A stretch of 64,000 bases of DNA from Rhyacophila brunnea (lineage: Eukaryota > Arthropoda > Insecta > Trichoptera > Rhyacophilidae), in assembly GCA_022495005.1 (NCBI GenBank), contig JAGYXB010000694.1, positions 310,001-374,000 of the forward strand, read 5' to 3'. The first letter of the stretch is position 1. Each line of letters opens with the position of its first letter. The translations under genes and the position numbers were made by a program. The notes beneath the pieces are model-generated. The model searched no databases. It was not told where the DNA came from and worked only from the letters and a program-made list of their open reading frames with translations. Shown here piece after piece: positions 35,456 to 47,031 of the stretch.

Positions 35456-35931
35456 TAAATTCTTGCGTGAAATATGGATATATAATAATATTATATTGAA
35501 TGAAGATTGATTACATTTGAATTTTCTGAAATCAATGAGATAGACAACGTTTGTATGTAGTCGCAGATCACTATAACTATTTACTACATGTGATGAATTG
35601 TTGCAAGTTTGTTATTTAACAACGTTTGGATGCAGACCTCTGCCCATCTATCTGCACTTCACCTCCTCCTTCCAACGCTACTATTTAACCGTTTATCATG
35701 TAATTTTGAAACAATTTGAGATATCGAGATGGAATCCTGATATTAAAAGCTCCTTAGGTTGAAGGATATGCGGACCTCAGGTTTGGCGGTAAATAAGAAA
35801 TTCGAAATTTGATAAATTGGTAAAATTAATAATGCAGTCCGTTATCAGTAATGACTTTTATGAATATTGGTCATTCAGATGTTGAGTAAGACTCGAACAG
35901 AAAGACAGACAGACATTACAGCAGTGGCGAA

Positions 35932-36098
35932 GGGTGACTTTTGGAAAGAGGTAGGCTGTGGAGATATGAGAAAAAAAATATACTTGTCAGATATAAATCT
36001 AGTTATATGTAATAAGGAGATAATCCGATATTACTACTGATGAATATGTACACATCACAAGATACAATTACTTTTTATTTTTAAAATCAATTTTTAAT
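35932..36098 (+). mobile_element. Left end of a hAT-type element
   Basis: Begins CAGTGGCGAAGGGTGACTTT, nearly the same as the terminus CAGTGGTGAAGGGTGGA of the element at 46425. The matching right end was not found. The element is interrupted or replaced by the MITE that starts at 36099. Confidence 0.5.
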
Positions 36099-36568
36099 TG
36101 AGGCGTCTAATTCCAAAAAGCGATAAGTCCACATTTGGTCAAAATCGAGAAAAAAATACGCACGTATTCTTATATAATATATCACAATATGTATTGATTT
36201 ATAAATTCCAAAACGCAACATAACCCTACGAAAAAAAATATTTTAACTTTCGATTTATTACAAAAAGCGCCAAATCCGTGTTTCATATTATTTAAAGCTT
36301 GGTTGATTTCGCGCGTGCTTAAGTCAACCAATAAGGGAACGTTAAATATTTGAAAGGGCGTCTCCCATGCTTTAGCATCTGGTAAACTTATGACAGTGCC
36401 ACGGAAATATGTGCCTTATGCGGGATAAATTAAAAAGTGAGGTACAAGTAGCGCTACATCCAATTTTATTTTGCCTATATTTATTACATTGAAGCTAGAA
36501 ACATAAAAACGTTGTTTCCCGATAATATTGAATTGTGGACTTGTCGCTTTTTGTAATAAGACGCCTCA
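36099..36568 (+). mobile_element. 470-bp MITE, family B, full copy
   Basis: The terminal inverted repeats are about 35 bp: TGAGGCGTCTAATTCCAAAA then AGCGATAAGTCCACA on the left. The right end reads TGTGGACTTGTCGCTTTTTG and then TAATAAGACGCCTCA. The interior is non-coding. A clear target duplication could not be read. Confidence 0.85.
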
Positions 36569-37189
36569 TATAACGTTGTTATATATAAAAATATACAATA
36601 AGGTACAATGCAATGATATATTCACATAATAAATTTTACTTATTTTTACTTCGATGGAATGTTTTATAATATTATATCCTATTAGTATTTTTAGAATATG
36701 TAGCGTCCTGGCTCAAGTCTGTCCATGGCAGGCTTCTGCACTGTCAACAATACAGTCACACGTCAAACAAACGGATATCAAAAATGTTCACACGGGTTTC
36801 CCTAGTCACCCTACAAATAATCCCTTAGTGCTGACACCGGACATGATTAATAAATAAATAAAAATAAGACTCATCTATCAAAACATTTTATTTTTGAATG
36901 GTACATCACTATTTTTTTAAATCACATAATAACATAATATTGTATAAAAAGGACACAATATGTATTGCAAAAGCGTCAATAAATTGTCAATACCTACTTT
37001 ATTAATTATTTGATGGACTTTTACTGTTCATTATTTTTTTAATTTATTTCTTAATATTTTTTTTATATAACAAGCATTACAATTATATACCGTGTTTTGC
37101 ATTTGACTTTTTGTTGTAGGTAGTTTCACGTTGGGGTCACCACTTTGACGGGAGATTATATGGAGGCAGGTGAATTAATAGACGCAGCT

Positions 37190-37735
37190 GTGTAGATGGA
37201 TATATATGTGTATGGTTTTGATGCAGAGTACAGAGTGTTACAATGGTAGAATATGACGTGATCAAGATCTATTTGTGTTGATGAACTGAGAGAGGAATGA
37301 CATTGACCATGTCGAGTGAAGGACTCGTGTCAATTAGTAGTGCATCTTTTGACGGAAACGATGAATCGAGTGAGGATTCCTGCATTGTCCTTCCAATTTA
37401 TACAAATACAGTACATAATAATAATATATTACAAAAGATATTGTCGCAATTACGAATCATAACAGACCCTACTGATCTAGTTATGATTGAGAAAATGCTG
37501 CCGAATATTATCGCTCTATTGTTTTTTTTCGACAATAAAACATACATAATATTATTAAGTGTGTCACTCATTTATTTAATGATGTGTGGTATGTTTACTG
37601 GATGCATAAATATATCTAAATTAATTGAATATATCCATATCTACGTAATATATAAAGCTATCCCCAGCATGGTAATAGGTAATTTAAAACCGATAAAACA
37701 CCATCAAATTAATTTAGAGTTAACGTGAAATAAAT
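37190..37735 (+). CDS. Repeat-borne 143-codon reading frame (37297-37728), function unknown
   Basis: The frame starts MTLTMSSEGLVSISSASFDG and continues with a Ser/Asp/Glu-rich patch, SCIVLPIYTN and ILSQLRIITDPTDLVMIEKM. It ends in hydrophobic segments that may be spurious read-through. The DNA is homologous to 4060-4225 plus 4887-5050, where the same frame is broken, so this is a dispersed repeat. The ..DPTDL...EKMLP.I motif looks like a short helical C-terminal domain. I do not recognise it. It might be the tail of a transposon-encoded or domesticated DNA-binding protein. This locus also preserves the empty site for the element at 4225-4886. Confidence 0.35.
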
Positions 37736-37739
37736 TCTA

Positions 37740-39585
37740 TTCTGCTTATGTCAAATCGACCTATAACGTCATTAAATTTATCAATGAGTACCTACCGTTT
37801 TAATCCAAAAGTAGAACAATAGTTCAAAATGGTTTTCAAAGCTCATTATCAACGGGAATCGATGTTGGTAGCAGTATTCGAATGCAGATGCATGTATAAC
37901 CAAGAAATCGCCGGAAAGGGGTGGAATTAATATACCGGTATTCCACCAAAGAGCGCAATGTAGAACCATCTGGATTAACTTGGCAATAAACACGATCTAG
38001 AGTTGCTAATTTAGGTCAACTTAGGCGTATCTTGACCGTATTCTAAATGGTTTCGACCAGGGCCACTGTCTTTTTCACGTAAATTTACAACTTCCTACAA
38101 TATGACATATTATCATTATGTTTGCACACTGGAGATGACACAGTCTAAGTTGCCGATATTGGCTTCTCAAGGACAGGCGCGTATCTTAAGAACTTACGCA
38201 CCTAAATATGGTTCTGCATTGCACTATAAAGCAAAAAATATAGTGATCTATAAATATGTACATTCTAGTTTCTCAATCCATGTATAAATGTAAAGATTTA
38301 AAAACAAAATCTTTTAGCCGTCTCGCACATCAAAACTCGTCCGGCTAGAACGTGTCGAATACATCGATGTGACGTCATCATTATTTACAAAACACACGTT
38401 CTCTAATGGAACTCCGCATATTGGTAGAATGCGACTTTTTAGTTTGAAATAAACAACTAGTACTGCTAGCAATAAATCGCATGCGTCTCGGGCTGGAAGT
38501 CGAAGACTTCCTATTTCTATTCTAATGAATTAGTCATTCCTATACCGGCTCGTCACATCTAAATATATAAGTTTTGAAAGGTTTTATCTAGATGCTTTTA
38601 TAGATACCTAGCATTTACTATCAAGGTTTCTGTAAGGTCTTTGGCACGCAAACTACTCTACTTGATGTTAGTCAAATTAAAATTGTGCTGACTGATAAAT
38701 ATGCCTTATTGAAAACCATTCGTCTACCGGATATTGTTAATTTGATTTCGGCATAGGCCCCAATCTCAACCCCACCGGAGATTGCGATACAAACTATTTA
38801 TAGTTTTAATAATTTATTAAATCAAACACGTAGAGAAGTTTATGGAAACAATTTTTTTTTAAATAGTTTTAAACACTACGTTGGTACTTTTTGATACCTA
38901 TTAGTTTATTATCATCGAAGCTTTTTTCTTCCCCCATGAAACATAACTTTTAAAAATACCAAACATTTAGGCAGGTTTGCGGAATTGTTTGAAAAAATAT
39001 ACATTATATGCGCCGAAAATGGATCAAAAATAAAATTTGCATTTCAAAGCGAAGAAACTCGAAAAATTCCTACAAAACTTTCACATGTTGGCTGTCAAAA
39101 GCTTATGGAAAAATTATGTTTTTTTTTCGTGAACTTGTTTCTTACGCCGCATCACAGAGGTTCAGAATTTATTCACTAAGAAAAGTTTCTTTTTTTTAAA
39201 CAGGTTGTTTTATAAAAATTAAAAATTAAAAAAAAAGCTCTTCAACATCAGCAGCAAGCCTTCAAAAATCTCTTTTAATACCCACTTAAACGAAATAAAT
39301 ATAATAATCCGAATGCTTCCGAAATATTATTTCCGATCGAAACATTTGAAAACAATGTAAATATTTTATTCAAATATTGTATTTATAGGGAAAATATTAT
39401 TAACTACCTCCCGTTTTGTATTTTTAAGCTCTTCTTTTGTATTTTATCGACTGCCTCCTAACAAGAAAGGTATACAGGCGATGTAAATAAAAGGAACGTT
39501 ATACGAATTTATATTTTCAATATTATTTCGAATAATAGTTAAAGTTTTTATTTATTTATCTTTTTATTTGAATTTCTTCATCAAC
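37740..39585. other. AT-rich DNA, nothing assigned
   Basis: Short frames on both strands (37781, 38102, 38985) show no recognisable protein. No delimited repeats were noted. Confidence 0.4.
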
Positions 39586-39589
39586 TCAG

Positions 39590-39700
39590 TTGTTTTTTTA
39601 TGGTTGAAGATCGTGACATCCTGAAATGCACTAATTTTTTGGGCGATCAATACTAGCTCTCTACTCCCGATGGACTTCTGATTATTTTAGTGCATCTACG
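39590..39700 (-). pseudogene. Possible LINE 3' fragment
   Basis: TGGTTGAAGATCGTGACATC and GGGCGATCAATACTAGCTCT resemble the 3' end of the LINE tails at 14567-14630 (GTGGCTGAGGATCATGACTA). The match is short and degenerate. Confidence 0.4.
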
Positions 39701-39895
39701 GCAAGCATCGGCCTATAGAGTTGCGGGTCCAAGGTTCCTGAGCGGCAAGTACACATTTCGTTTTTCAATTTGTGTATGCGTCAGAATATAGACCTAATAG
39801 GTTGAGCAAGTGGCTGATATTATCCATTTCTCGTAAAAACAAAATCTGTTAATACAAACCTCCACTTTGTGTAGGCCCATATCTGTGGCGTTATG
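39700..39895 (+). mobile_element. tRNA-derived SINE, family S1, copy 2
   Basis: The head is degraded (GGCCTATAGAGTTGCGGGTC), but the body is clear: GGCAAGTACACATTTCG, GACCTAATAGGTTGAGCAAG and AACAAAATCTGTTAATACAA. The copy stops at TAGGCCCATAT. Confidence 0.75.
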
Positions 39896-40655
39896 GCAGA
39901 AGTTGATATGTCCGTTTTTTGTCATTTTGGGTTTATTCTCACAATTTACAGAAAATATTCCCCGGTGTGAACATTCTTGATACGCCAATTTATTAAAAAG
40001 GATGAGAAGCCAAAAATGTTATGTTACATATCGTTTTTGGCATCTCACAAGTACAGCATCATTATTCATACTATGTGGCGGCAATACTTGATATGTATAC
40101 TTATCAGCTTCTGGTCGGAAGAACAAGAAGATAATCTACCAGGAAACATTTTCAATTGACGTTTAATGTTTTTCTGTACATTGAATCGGCCTTTAGTATG
40201 GTCATAATACCCATAATCAATTCGATATAAATAATAAAAATTACAATTTAAACGCATTTCGCAACGACGAACCTACCTATATGTATGACAGTTTTTAATG
40301 TATTTAAATACAAATTGATTAGTTCTTTCTCTTCTATTTCTATTCAAGTCCGCTAAAGTGGCACGTTTTTATGTGGCACTTTTTTCATTCGATTGATCAA
40401 AAAGTTTTTACCTAATAATTTTCAACAAATAACATTTCATTCAACAATTAATTTTTAACCCTTCCTAAAAAAGATATCACTACAATCAATAATTATCCCG
40501 GTATGAAAATGATTATAAAAAAAGCGTTTGGCTAAGATTAAATAAACATTAATTTTGATACCTAACTACTTACTTTTTTATTCAACGAATAATTCCCAAG
40601 AATGTAACATTATTTTTATTAAAAATACACAATATCAATACACTTCAGATTCATG

Positions 40656-40953
40656 TGGGTCTATTCTATACCTATCGACCGCTAAAGTGATAAATATTAT
40701 CAAACTTAGGGTAGGTTTGTATCAAAATATTAGCACTTATTGTAACAATTACACGAAGTTGGTTTTTATTGTTGCAATAAGTGCTATATTTTAACAGCAC
40801 CTATCTTACTGCTGTTAAAATAAAGCACTTATTGCAACAATAAAAACCAACTTCGTGTAATTGTTACAATAAGTGCTAATATTTTGATACAAACCTACCC
40901 TAAGTTTGATACTATTTATCACTTTAGCGTTCGATGAGTATAGAATAGACCCA
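40656..40953. mobile_element. Near-perfect 298-bp palindrome (foldback element)
   Basis: Two arms of 144 bp are separated by a 10-bp loop (40800-40809). The left arm runs TGGGTCTATTCTATACCTAT ... TATATTTTAACAGCA and the right arm is its complement with about four mismatches. ATG flanks both ends and could be a 3-bp target duplication. No protein is encoded. The 79-codon frame at 40555-40794 only reads through the left arm. Confidence 0.88.
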
Positions 40954-41235
40954 ATGGAGTTACTGCTAAAAGTTAGTATGTCTCGAAATCATATTATTAT
41001 GGAGTAATTACAATTTGAAGTTTGACATGCTCTCTAAAATCAGGCATAATGCTAATTTCTTTGTGCTTTATGTGTATGTTATATATATATATCGGATGAC
41101 CTTGAACACTTTTAGTATACATATTTATCTAAATAAACAATATCCTATGCTAACTCTTAATACCTAAATCATCGACTTTTGTCAGAAACCTATGATATTA
41201 CCTATTAGAAAAAATCTTTTTGAACCTACCTAGTA

Positions 41236-41297
41236 GGACGCAGTGGTGTTATTGGGGCGAATCCGATGGAAGCGGATTCAAATCCTGCCCGGCGTCC
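41236..41297 (+). pseudogene. tRNA-like sequence, truncated
   Basis: GGACGC at the start pairs with GCGTCC at the end like an acceptor stem. A 7-bp stem, GAATCCG/CGGATTC, carries a 7-base loop ATGGAAG with T at the U33 position. The B-box-like GGATTCAAATCC overlaps that stem, and the total is only 62 bases, so it cannot be an intact tRNA. It is likely a tRNA-derived relic. Confidence 0.4.
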
Positions 41298-41561
41298 AAT
41301 ATGTATATGTTTTAAGTATATTCAAATTAAATTCAAGTAAATCAATTAAATTTTATATAAATGTCATACCGATTGTCTAAATGAAAATCATTCTTACGTT
41401 TATGCATTTTCGCAGCCGCGTATTGCGGATCAATTGAATAGTCTTAAATTTGTATGGTATAAAAAAATATATTCTTTGAATAGATAATTATTTTTAATTA
41501 ACTGTTTCTTTTATTCAACGTCAAGCCAATAGAAAAAATCTTTTTCGAAAAAAGTAAGACA

Positions 41562-41630
41562 CCCGGCAGCAACCAAACCTATATCTCTTGGGCTTCAAAA
41601 CCTGTGCATTACCACTATGCTACGACTGCC
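41562..41630 (-). pseudogene. tRNA-like sequence or SINE head
   Basis: On the minus strand GGCAG...CTGCC can pair as a short acceptor stem. TAGCATAGTGGTAATGCA is a good A box. The B-box region (AGGTTTGGTTGCT) is degenerate. It lies 265 bp from, and opposite to, the tRNA-like sequence at 41236. Confidence 0.4.
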
Positions 41631-41639
41631 ATGCTTAAT

Positions 41640-42475
41640 TATGACAAACTTTAACTATTGGCATTATTAATACCTGCTCATAAGCGCTCTCTAAATTGAG
41701 TTATGGTAAGCAATCAATTTTTGTATTCTTAATCAAAGCATTTATTACTTTAATTACTAACCGACGTCACTTATTTGAACTTGCTAATAATTTTTAATTA
41801 ACTATTTCTTTTATTCAACAAATAATTCACAATATTTAAGAATGTACCATTCTAATTATTTACTTACCCTCAGTTTTCGCCTGTAATGTTTCAATTGTAC
41901 TGTTTGTATCTAAAAATATATTATTAATCCAGTAAAATGGTCGAAATTAAAAGATTTTCTTATGTTTTGGATACGAAAGAAATTTTTTCAACTAAAGATA
42001 ATGAAGAATATGTACTATGATTAATGATTCCCAAAATGTAAATTAATCATACTGCACGAAAATAGAATTATTACATTAATCGTATTATGCCCATCCTTGT
42101 TTTAGTTACTATGATTTTTTACGAGACAATGAAACAAAAAACTCATAATGCGCCGAAAAAGAAAAGATCAGAGAAACATTAACGACAGTTGCAAAAAAAA
42201 TAGTTTGGAATTCATTTGGGAAGTTCTTAGAATATTTTTTTATACTAAAGAAGTTGTAATTATTTACTAATTCATATTTAATGGTACAATCAAACTATAA
42301 ATAAGTAGGTATATCATATTTCTGTGTTGCTGATTGTTTTGGGATAAAACTAAACATACTCGGATGGGCGCTGAATAAAAGAAAATGATGCAATATTGTT
42401 GATGTTTATACAGTCAATAAGAGCAACAACAATAATAATAATCTATAAATAAACTATTATATATAAATTATCTTC
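41640..42475. other. AT-rich DNA, nothing assigned
   Basis: No exon, element end or RNA gene was recognised in this stretch. Confidence 0.4.
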
Positions 42476-42479
42476 TTCG

Positions 42480-43030
42480 TCTTCGACCATATACGTCCCT
42501 TTAGTTTGAAAATAATATGGACACCACGTCGCAGCTCCAAGAATCCCTGTCGTATGCCAGTCTTCTTGCATCGTTTCAGGTCATATCAGCATCCCGTAAC
42601 TCCGCCGTATATACTCGATAAATAGTATTTAGTGGCTTTCCAGTACGCCGGAATCCGGTTGTCCAATGTCGCGTGGTGCGTTCTCTTATCTCCTCGTTAC
42701 TCCTAAAGGCATATGACCCGCACTCCCAGTAAACGCAATTCCATCGCAAACATTTTTGATGCTCAGTATACGATTACTCTGAGCTTTCGTTAGGTACCAT
42801 GTTTCGCTACCGCAAAGCATTATGCAAAGCGACATTTGGTTTTGACCAAATACAATCGTGAGTCCCAGACACTCCGCATCGAGTTATATGTTGCTCTAAC
42901 CATTTCCATTCGGATAGCGAGCTCTCTCTGCAAAATGTTATCTCTCGTGATGTGTAACCTCAGGTATTTGAAGCTGTCAACGTTCTCGATCTTTTGCCCG
43001 TCGCTAATCAGAGGGAAATCTGGCCCAGGA
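42480..43030 (-). pseudogene. LINE relic: reverse transcriptase thumb region
   Basis: On the minus strand it reads ISDGQKIENVDSFKYLRLHI, TRDNILQRELAIRMEMVRAT, ETWYLTKAQSNRIL and FTGSAGHMPLGVTRR in sequence, with frame breaks between. FKYL...IT and ETWYLTKA are landmarks of RTE-like reverse transcriptases just after the palm. It is a different lineage from the LINE at 13555, judging by its divergent residues. Confidence 0.82.
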
Positions 43031-43658
43031 TAGGTGCCAGGGATTTATATAACCTACTCAAATATGGTAAAGTGTGGTAAGTATTTTAAGTTTATCTAGG
43101 GGTTGCACTTTTCCGACTGCTCATAACCAAATCATCCAGGTCACCATCTTCACTCACGAGGGTCTGAAGAAGATGAAGAAATACAACCGTTTATTGTATT
43201 TGTTTATTTTTCAAATAAATGTCTTTATTTCGTTTTATTTTATAAACATTTAACAAATAAATTTCGTTTCTGAGTTGTGCTCAAATGTTTCAAGCAAGAT
43301 TGAACTTTTTGTTTTTTTATAATGTAATTTTGTTGACGTCGCTGTTCTGTCAAACAGACGATGAATGACAAAGTTCAGTCTTTCATTACCGTTACTGTGC
43401 GAGCTCTGATAATCACTAGGCGGTCGACACTTACGAACGGAGAAATTTAGACTGAAAGACATTGTGAAAGTGACACGCAAAGACCAAAGATCCATTCAAA
43501 CATCTCAGTAATGCAACAGTACAGTATCCGGTTTATCACATATATATCACTATCAGTGTGGAACACTCCATACCAAGCGTATATTTCAAACCTTACTTAT
43601 TAAGAATAATATTTTTAATTTCCTATTAACGTATTTAAACAATTACTTCAGTATTTTA

Positions 43659-43915
43659 TATTCTACAAAAAATACACACGTTTTCAATGACACCTGTCTA
43701 TAAGTATGTAATATAAATTAATTGAATGCCGGTATACTTAACTAGACAAACACTAACGTCAGCAACACAATCCAACAAAGACTTCAACTAATTTAGTACA
43801 TTTCACGTACATAAGAGATACATACGATTACACACGTATTTTAAAACTACACACAAACACACAATCTCAAAACCAGTGTCATACGAGATCTGAGGATGTA
43901 GGTATTTAAATCTAA
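43659..43915. repeat. Dispersed repeat J, copy 2
   Basis: This is the second copy of the repeat at 14180-14445 (CAATGACACCTGTCTATAAG, CAACTAATTTAGTACATTTC, GATTACACACGTATTT). Confidence 0.6.
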
Positions 43916-44139
43916 CGCATCATTCGGTCCATATATCGATGTATTTTTTATACAAAAAATATACATTCATTTCGGCGCGCCAGACCGAAACAGTCTAACG
44001 CTCTGAACGACCGATTGCCGTAGCCCGAGTTCTAAGCGCGGTTGGGTGATACTTTTTTTTAAATATTTATTTAGTGTCTGCTGTCTTTTTTCTTGTAATA
44101 TATTATATATTAAAAAGTTAAAATTCTAATGGATTCAAG

Positions 44140-44230
44140 CTTCGAAACCCGGGTCGCAAAAAACGACTTAAATGGAATAGTAGAGAGCTTGAATCCGTTA
44201 GAATTTAAATTCAAATTCCATCAAGTACCT
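44140..44230 (+). mobile_element. Half copy of foldback family G
   Basis: AACCCGGGTCGCAAAAAACG, ACTTAAATGGAATAGTA and AATTCCATCAAGTACC match 10108-10190, the right end and flank of the foldback at 9921. Confidence 0.5.
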
Positions 44231-44339
44231 TCAGTCGATAGTATTAATATTATAAAAAGTTAAAATGTAATATTTTGTTGTTCAATAAAATACTGTAATG
44301 AAAAGAAAATCAAATTCAATTTCCTACTGCAAAAATATG

Positions 44340-44422
44340 GCCTATATTCAAGAACAAGGACTAGGAACTTTTCAGTAATCTACCATAGCCTACATACATT
44401 TAACTGGTACCCTTCGTCACTG
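44340..44422 (-). mobile_element. Right end of a hAT-type element
   Basis: Ends GGTACCCTTCGTCACTG, the complement of a CAGTGACGAAGGGT terminus like those at 35932 and 46425. The partner end was not identified. Confidence 0.4.
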
Positions 44423-45082
44423 GTCACTATAGTATCCACAACATAACGTGTCTCTTCGCGAACACGAATACATTGTCGCTTTCATCTACGGATTGTTCAA
44501 CATAATATTTATGGACGTAAAAATTATGATACTCGTACCTACAATATTATTTTATTACTTATAGATGCTCTCACCGTGAACGAGGAACACAAAGTCTTGG
44601 CAACTGACATGCTATAAAAATTCGACTACACAATGCGTAATTTTTTTCATACATCTACCTATAAGTGCTTTTGGTTATAAAAAAACTATTTTGAGTGTCC
44701 GGAAAATTGTACTAATGCAGTTTGCCATATCACAGTTTACTGTGGGTTATTAAATTGTACATTGAGCATTGAGATCGCACTGTTCGTGGAGCATTGTACC
44801 ATGAAGTATGTTGTAGGTACGTATGTTAAAATACCCCAAACAAAATATTTTGATAATTAATTGGTTATGTTCATAAGTAATAATATTATCTAGTGCACTT
44901 TAATAGTATTAACTGACAAATATTGGGTGTAAGAGCCAAGAGTGTTGGACTTCTTTTGCTAATCATCAAAAAGGTTAGTGCCTGGAGTTTCCAAGTCTAC
45001 TCTATCCCTCCAAGCAACCGAATTTTGTTATGTATCGTCAGGCCATAAGCGAGTTAACACGCGAAATTTTGTTAACGTCATA

Positions 45083-45275
45083 GCTAGCTCGTGGTGCAGT
45101 GGGTAAGGCGCTGGCCTTCCACCCGAGAGTTCTGGGTTCGATTCCCGGTCACGACAAAAATATTTATGTGTTTTTCTCAAAGCCTGGGTGTTTGTGATTG
45201 TTCAAAATTACTAACAAACCACCTTGTACGAAAAAGCAAGGACATGGTTATTAATAATTCTAAAAAAAAAAAAAA
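45083..45275 (+). mobile_element. tRNA-derived SINE, family S2, copy 2 (best preserved)
   Basis: Head GCTCGTGGTGCAGTGGGTAA (A box) and GGGTTCGATTCCCGG (B box), then AAAGCCTGGGTGTTTGTGAT, CTTGTACGAAAAAGCAAGGA, CATGGTTATTAATAATTC and a poly(A) tail. The 83-codon frame at 45091 arises from this SINE. Confidence 0.9.
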
Positions 45276-45469
45276 AAGTAGTAATTCATATATATTTTCA
45301 AACCAATATTTTTTGTTACAAAAAAAATGTAGACAAGTGTGAATGGTGAAACTTTCACAATTTACATTATATGTGTATTTATTTCATCTTACGTAATTTA
45401 TTTAATTCAAAATATAGCTGGCCTAGAGGTACCTATTCACTAAGTAAAATTTGGTTGACAGAGAAAATA

Positions 45470-45775
45470 ATAGCAGCATTTTCTATTGTATAGAATCAGT
45501 ATAAAATACTCAGTAGAAGAAAGCAACATCGTCATTCAGTTATCGAAGATTGAACCGTAAGGTTATCGTTTTGCTTCGCCCGATCGAACTCGTAATTTAT
45601 CACAACGTATACTCGTGATTTCACTCATCCAAATTATAATCTGTAAACTTTTCTGTAATAATTAAATTGATATTAATATTTGGAAGGAGATAATAAAACC
45701 AGGGTTAATTTCATTCACGCACCAAATTCTGAGTTATTCCTTGGAGTCAACCAACCCTGCCTGTTTCTTACACCA
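45470..45775 (+). mobile_element. Possible solo LTR
   Basis: TATAAAATACTCAGTAG at 45501 resembles a TATA box with an initiator (TCAGT). A C+G-richer transcribed-looking stretch follows, then AATAAA at 45692 and an end in CTTACA. This arrangement is like an LTR (U3, R, U5), but no internal retroelement, primer site or partner LTR was found. Confidence 0.25.
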
Positions 45776-46424
45776 TCTCACTTCCGATAAAATAAAAGCT
45801 TAAATTTAATATTTTAAAAACTTGTCACTTTAATATTGAGATTTGTATATTATGGGAGAGTAGTCTGAGAGAATTGTGAATAAAATATCACTGACAATGA
45901 CAAAGTTGTGGACTAATAGCGAACTGTTACAATACGGAGATGTATAAATAGATCTTATAATAAGGAGTAGTAATAAACTGGCGAAAACAGAAGTCAAACG
46001 ACTAAGCAGTTCCTGCAAGATTCTTTACGGCCCGACGAGAGATGTCTCCAGTAAATGTCACATCTTTTACGAGTAACGCCATCTAGCTGAGTTACTCCGA
46101 CGCCAGCGATCTCTCCAAGAAGACTGAATAATGAAAGAAAGGGTAAGTTATTCATAAAATACTTAACGTTGGAGGTGAACGCGAAAGAATCTCGATGTAG
46201 CAAAGCATGGAGTAAGAGAAATTTACATAAGTACTAAGAAACGTATTACGCTACATTTCTTCCATCGGTATGTTTTCATAACATATTTTAAATATTATAT
46301 ACCTACATATAAGACCGGCAGTCATTCTACTTGTTATTTTTTGCAGAATATAAATCATCAAAATTTTTGAAATATTCATTTTTTTGTATTTTTATAAAAC
46401 TAATATTTATAGATATAATATTAT

Positions 46425-47023
46425 CAGTGGTGAAGGGTGGAAGAAAGCTGTTAAGATTCGACATAAATAAAGCACACAAAACTTTGACAGTCAAATTTAT
46501 TTGTTTTAATTGAACTAAGACTACAATTTACAAATGGAATTAGTTACTTTTTAAAAATCAATTAAGCCCTGGCTAAGCCAAACCATAATAATTTTGGTGT
46601 ATTTTGGGTGATCCGACCAAAATATTGCACACTTTTTTCAGTCATACTAATTTGTCTTCATTGAATTAATAATACGTCATATTACAGCTTATGGTGTTGG
46701 TTAATTTTTTTAAATTCATTAAGCCCTGGCCCAACTAAACTGTCATCGATAAAAAATATTCTTCTATCTATTCTATAAAATAACTAAAATTATGTATAGT
46801 ATAATGGTATAATTTTAGATATTTTATTGATAAAAGAATATTTTTTTTTACTATTATCTACTATGTCTTGGATTAGGCAGAGTTTAATTGAACTTTAAAA
46901 CTAACAAACGCTATCTACACAGTGTAGTCTTAGTTCAATGAAAACAAATACGTTTGACTGACAAAGTTTAGTGTGCACTATTTATGTCAGATTTTAATAA
47001 CCTACCTCCACTCTTCGTCATTG
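46425..47023. mobile_element. 599-bp non-autonomous hAT element with 8-bp TSD
   Basis: Ends in CAGTGGTGAAGGGTGGA on the left and TCCACTCTTCGTCATTG on the right. Inverted arms extend about 95 bp (GACATAAATAAAGCACACAA / TGTGCACTATTTATGTC). It is flanked by AATATTAT and TATATTAT, an 8-bp duplication with one mismatch. Two direct blocks with ATTAAGCCCTGGC lie inside (46561 and 46719). There is no transposase. The CAGTGG ends and 8-bp TSD place it with hAT. Confidence 0.85.
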
Positions 47024-47031
47024 TATATTAT

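Noticed and set aside
45091..45342. 83-codon frame starting inside a SINE
   Set aside because: It reads through the tRNA-like head and body of an S2 SINE and its poly(A) tail. The same translation would appear at every copy.
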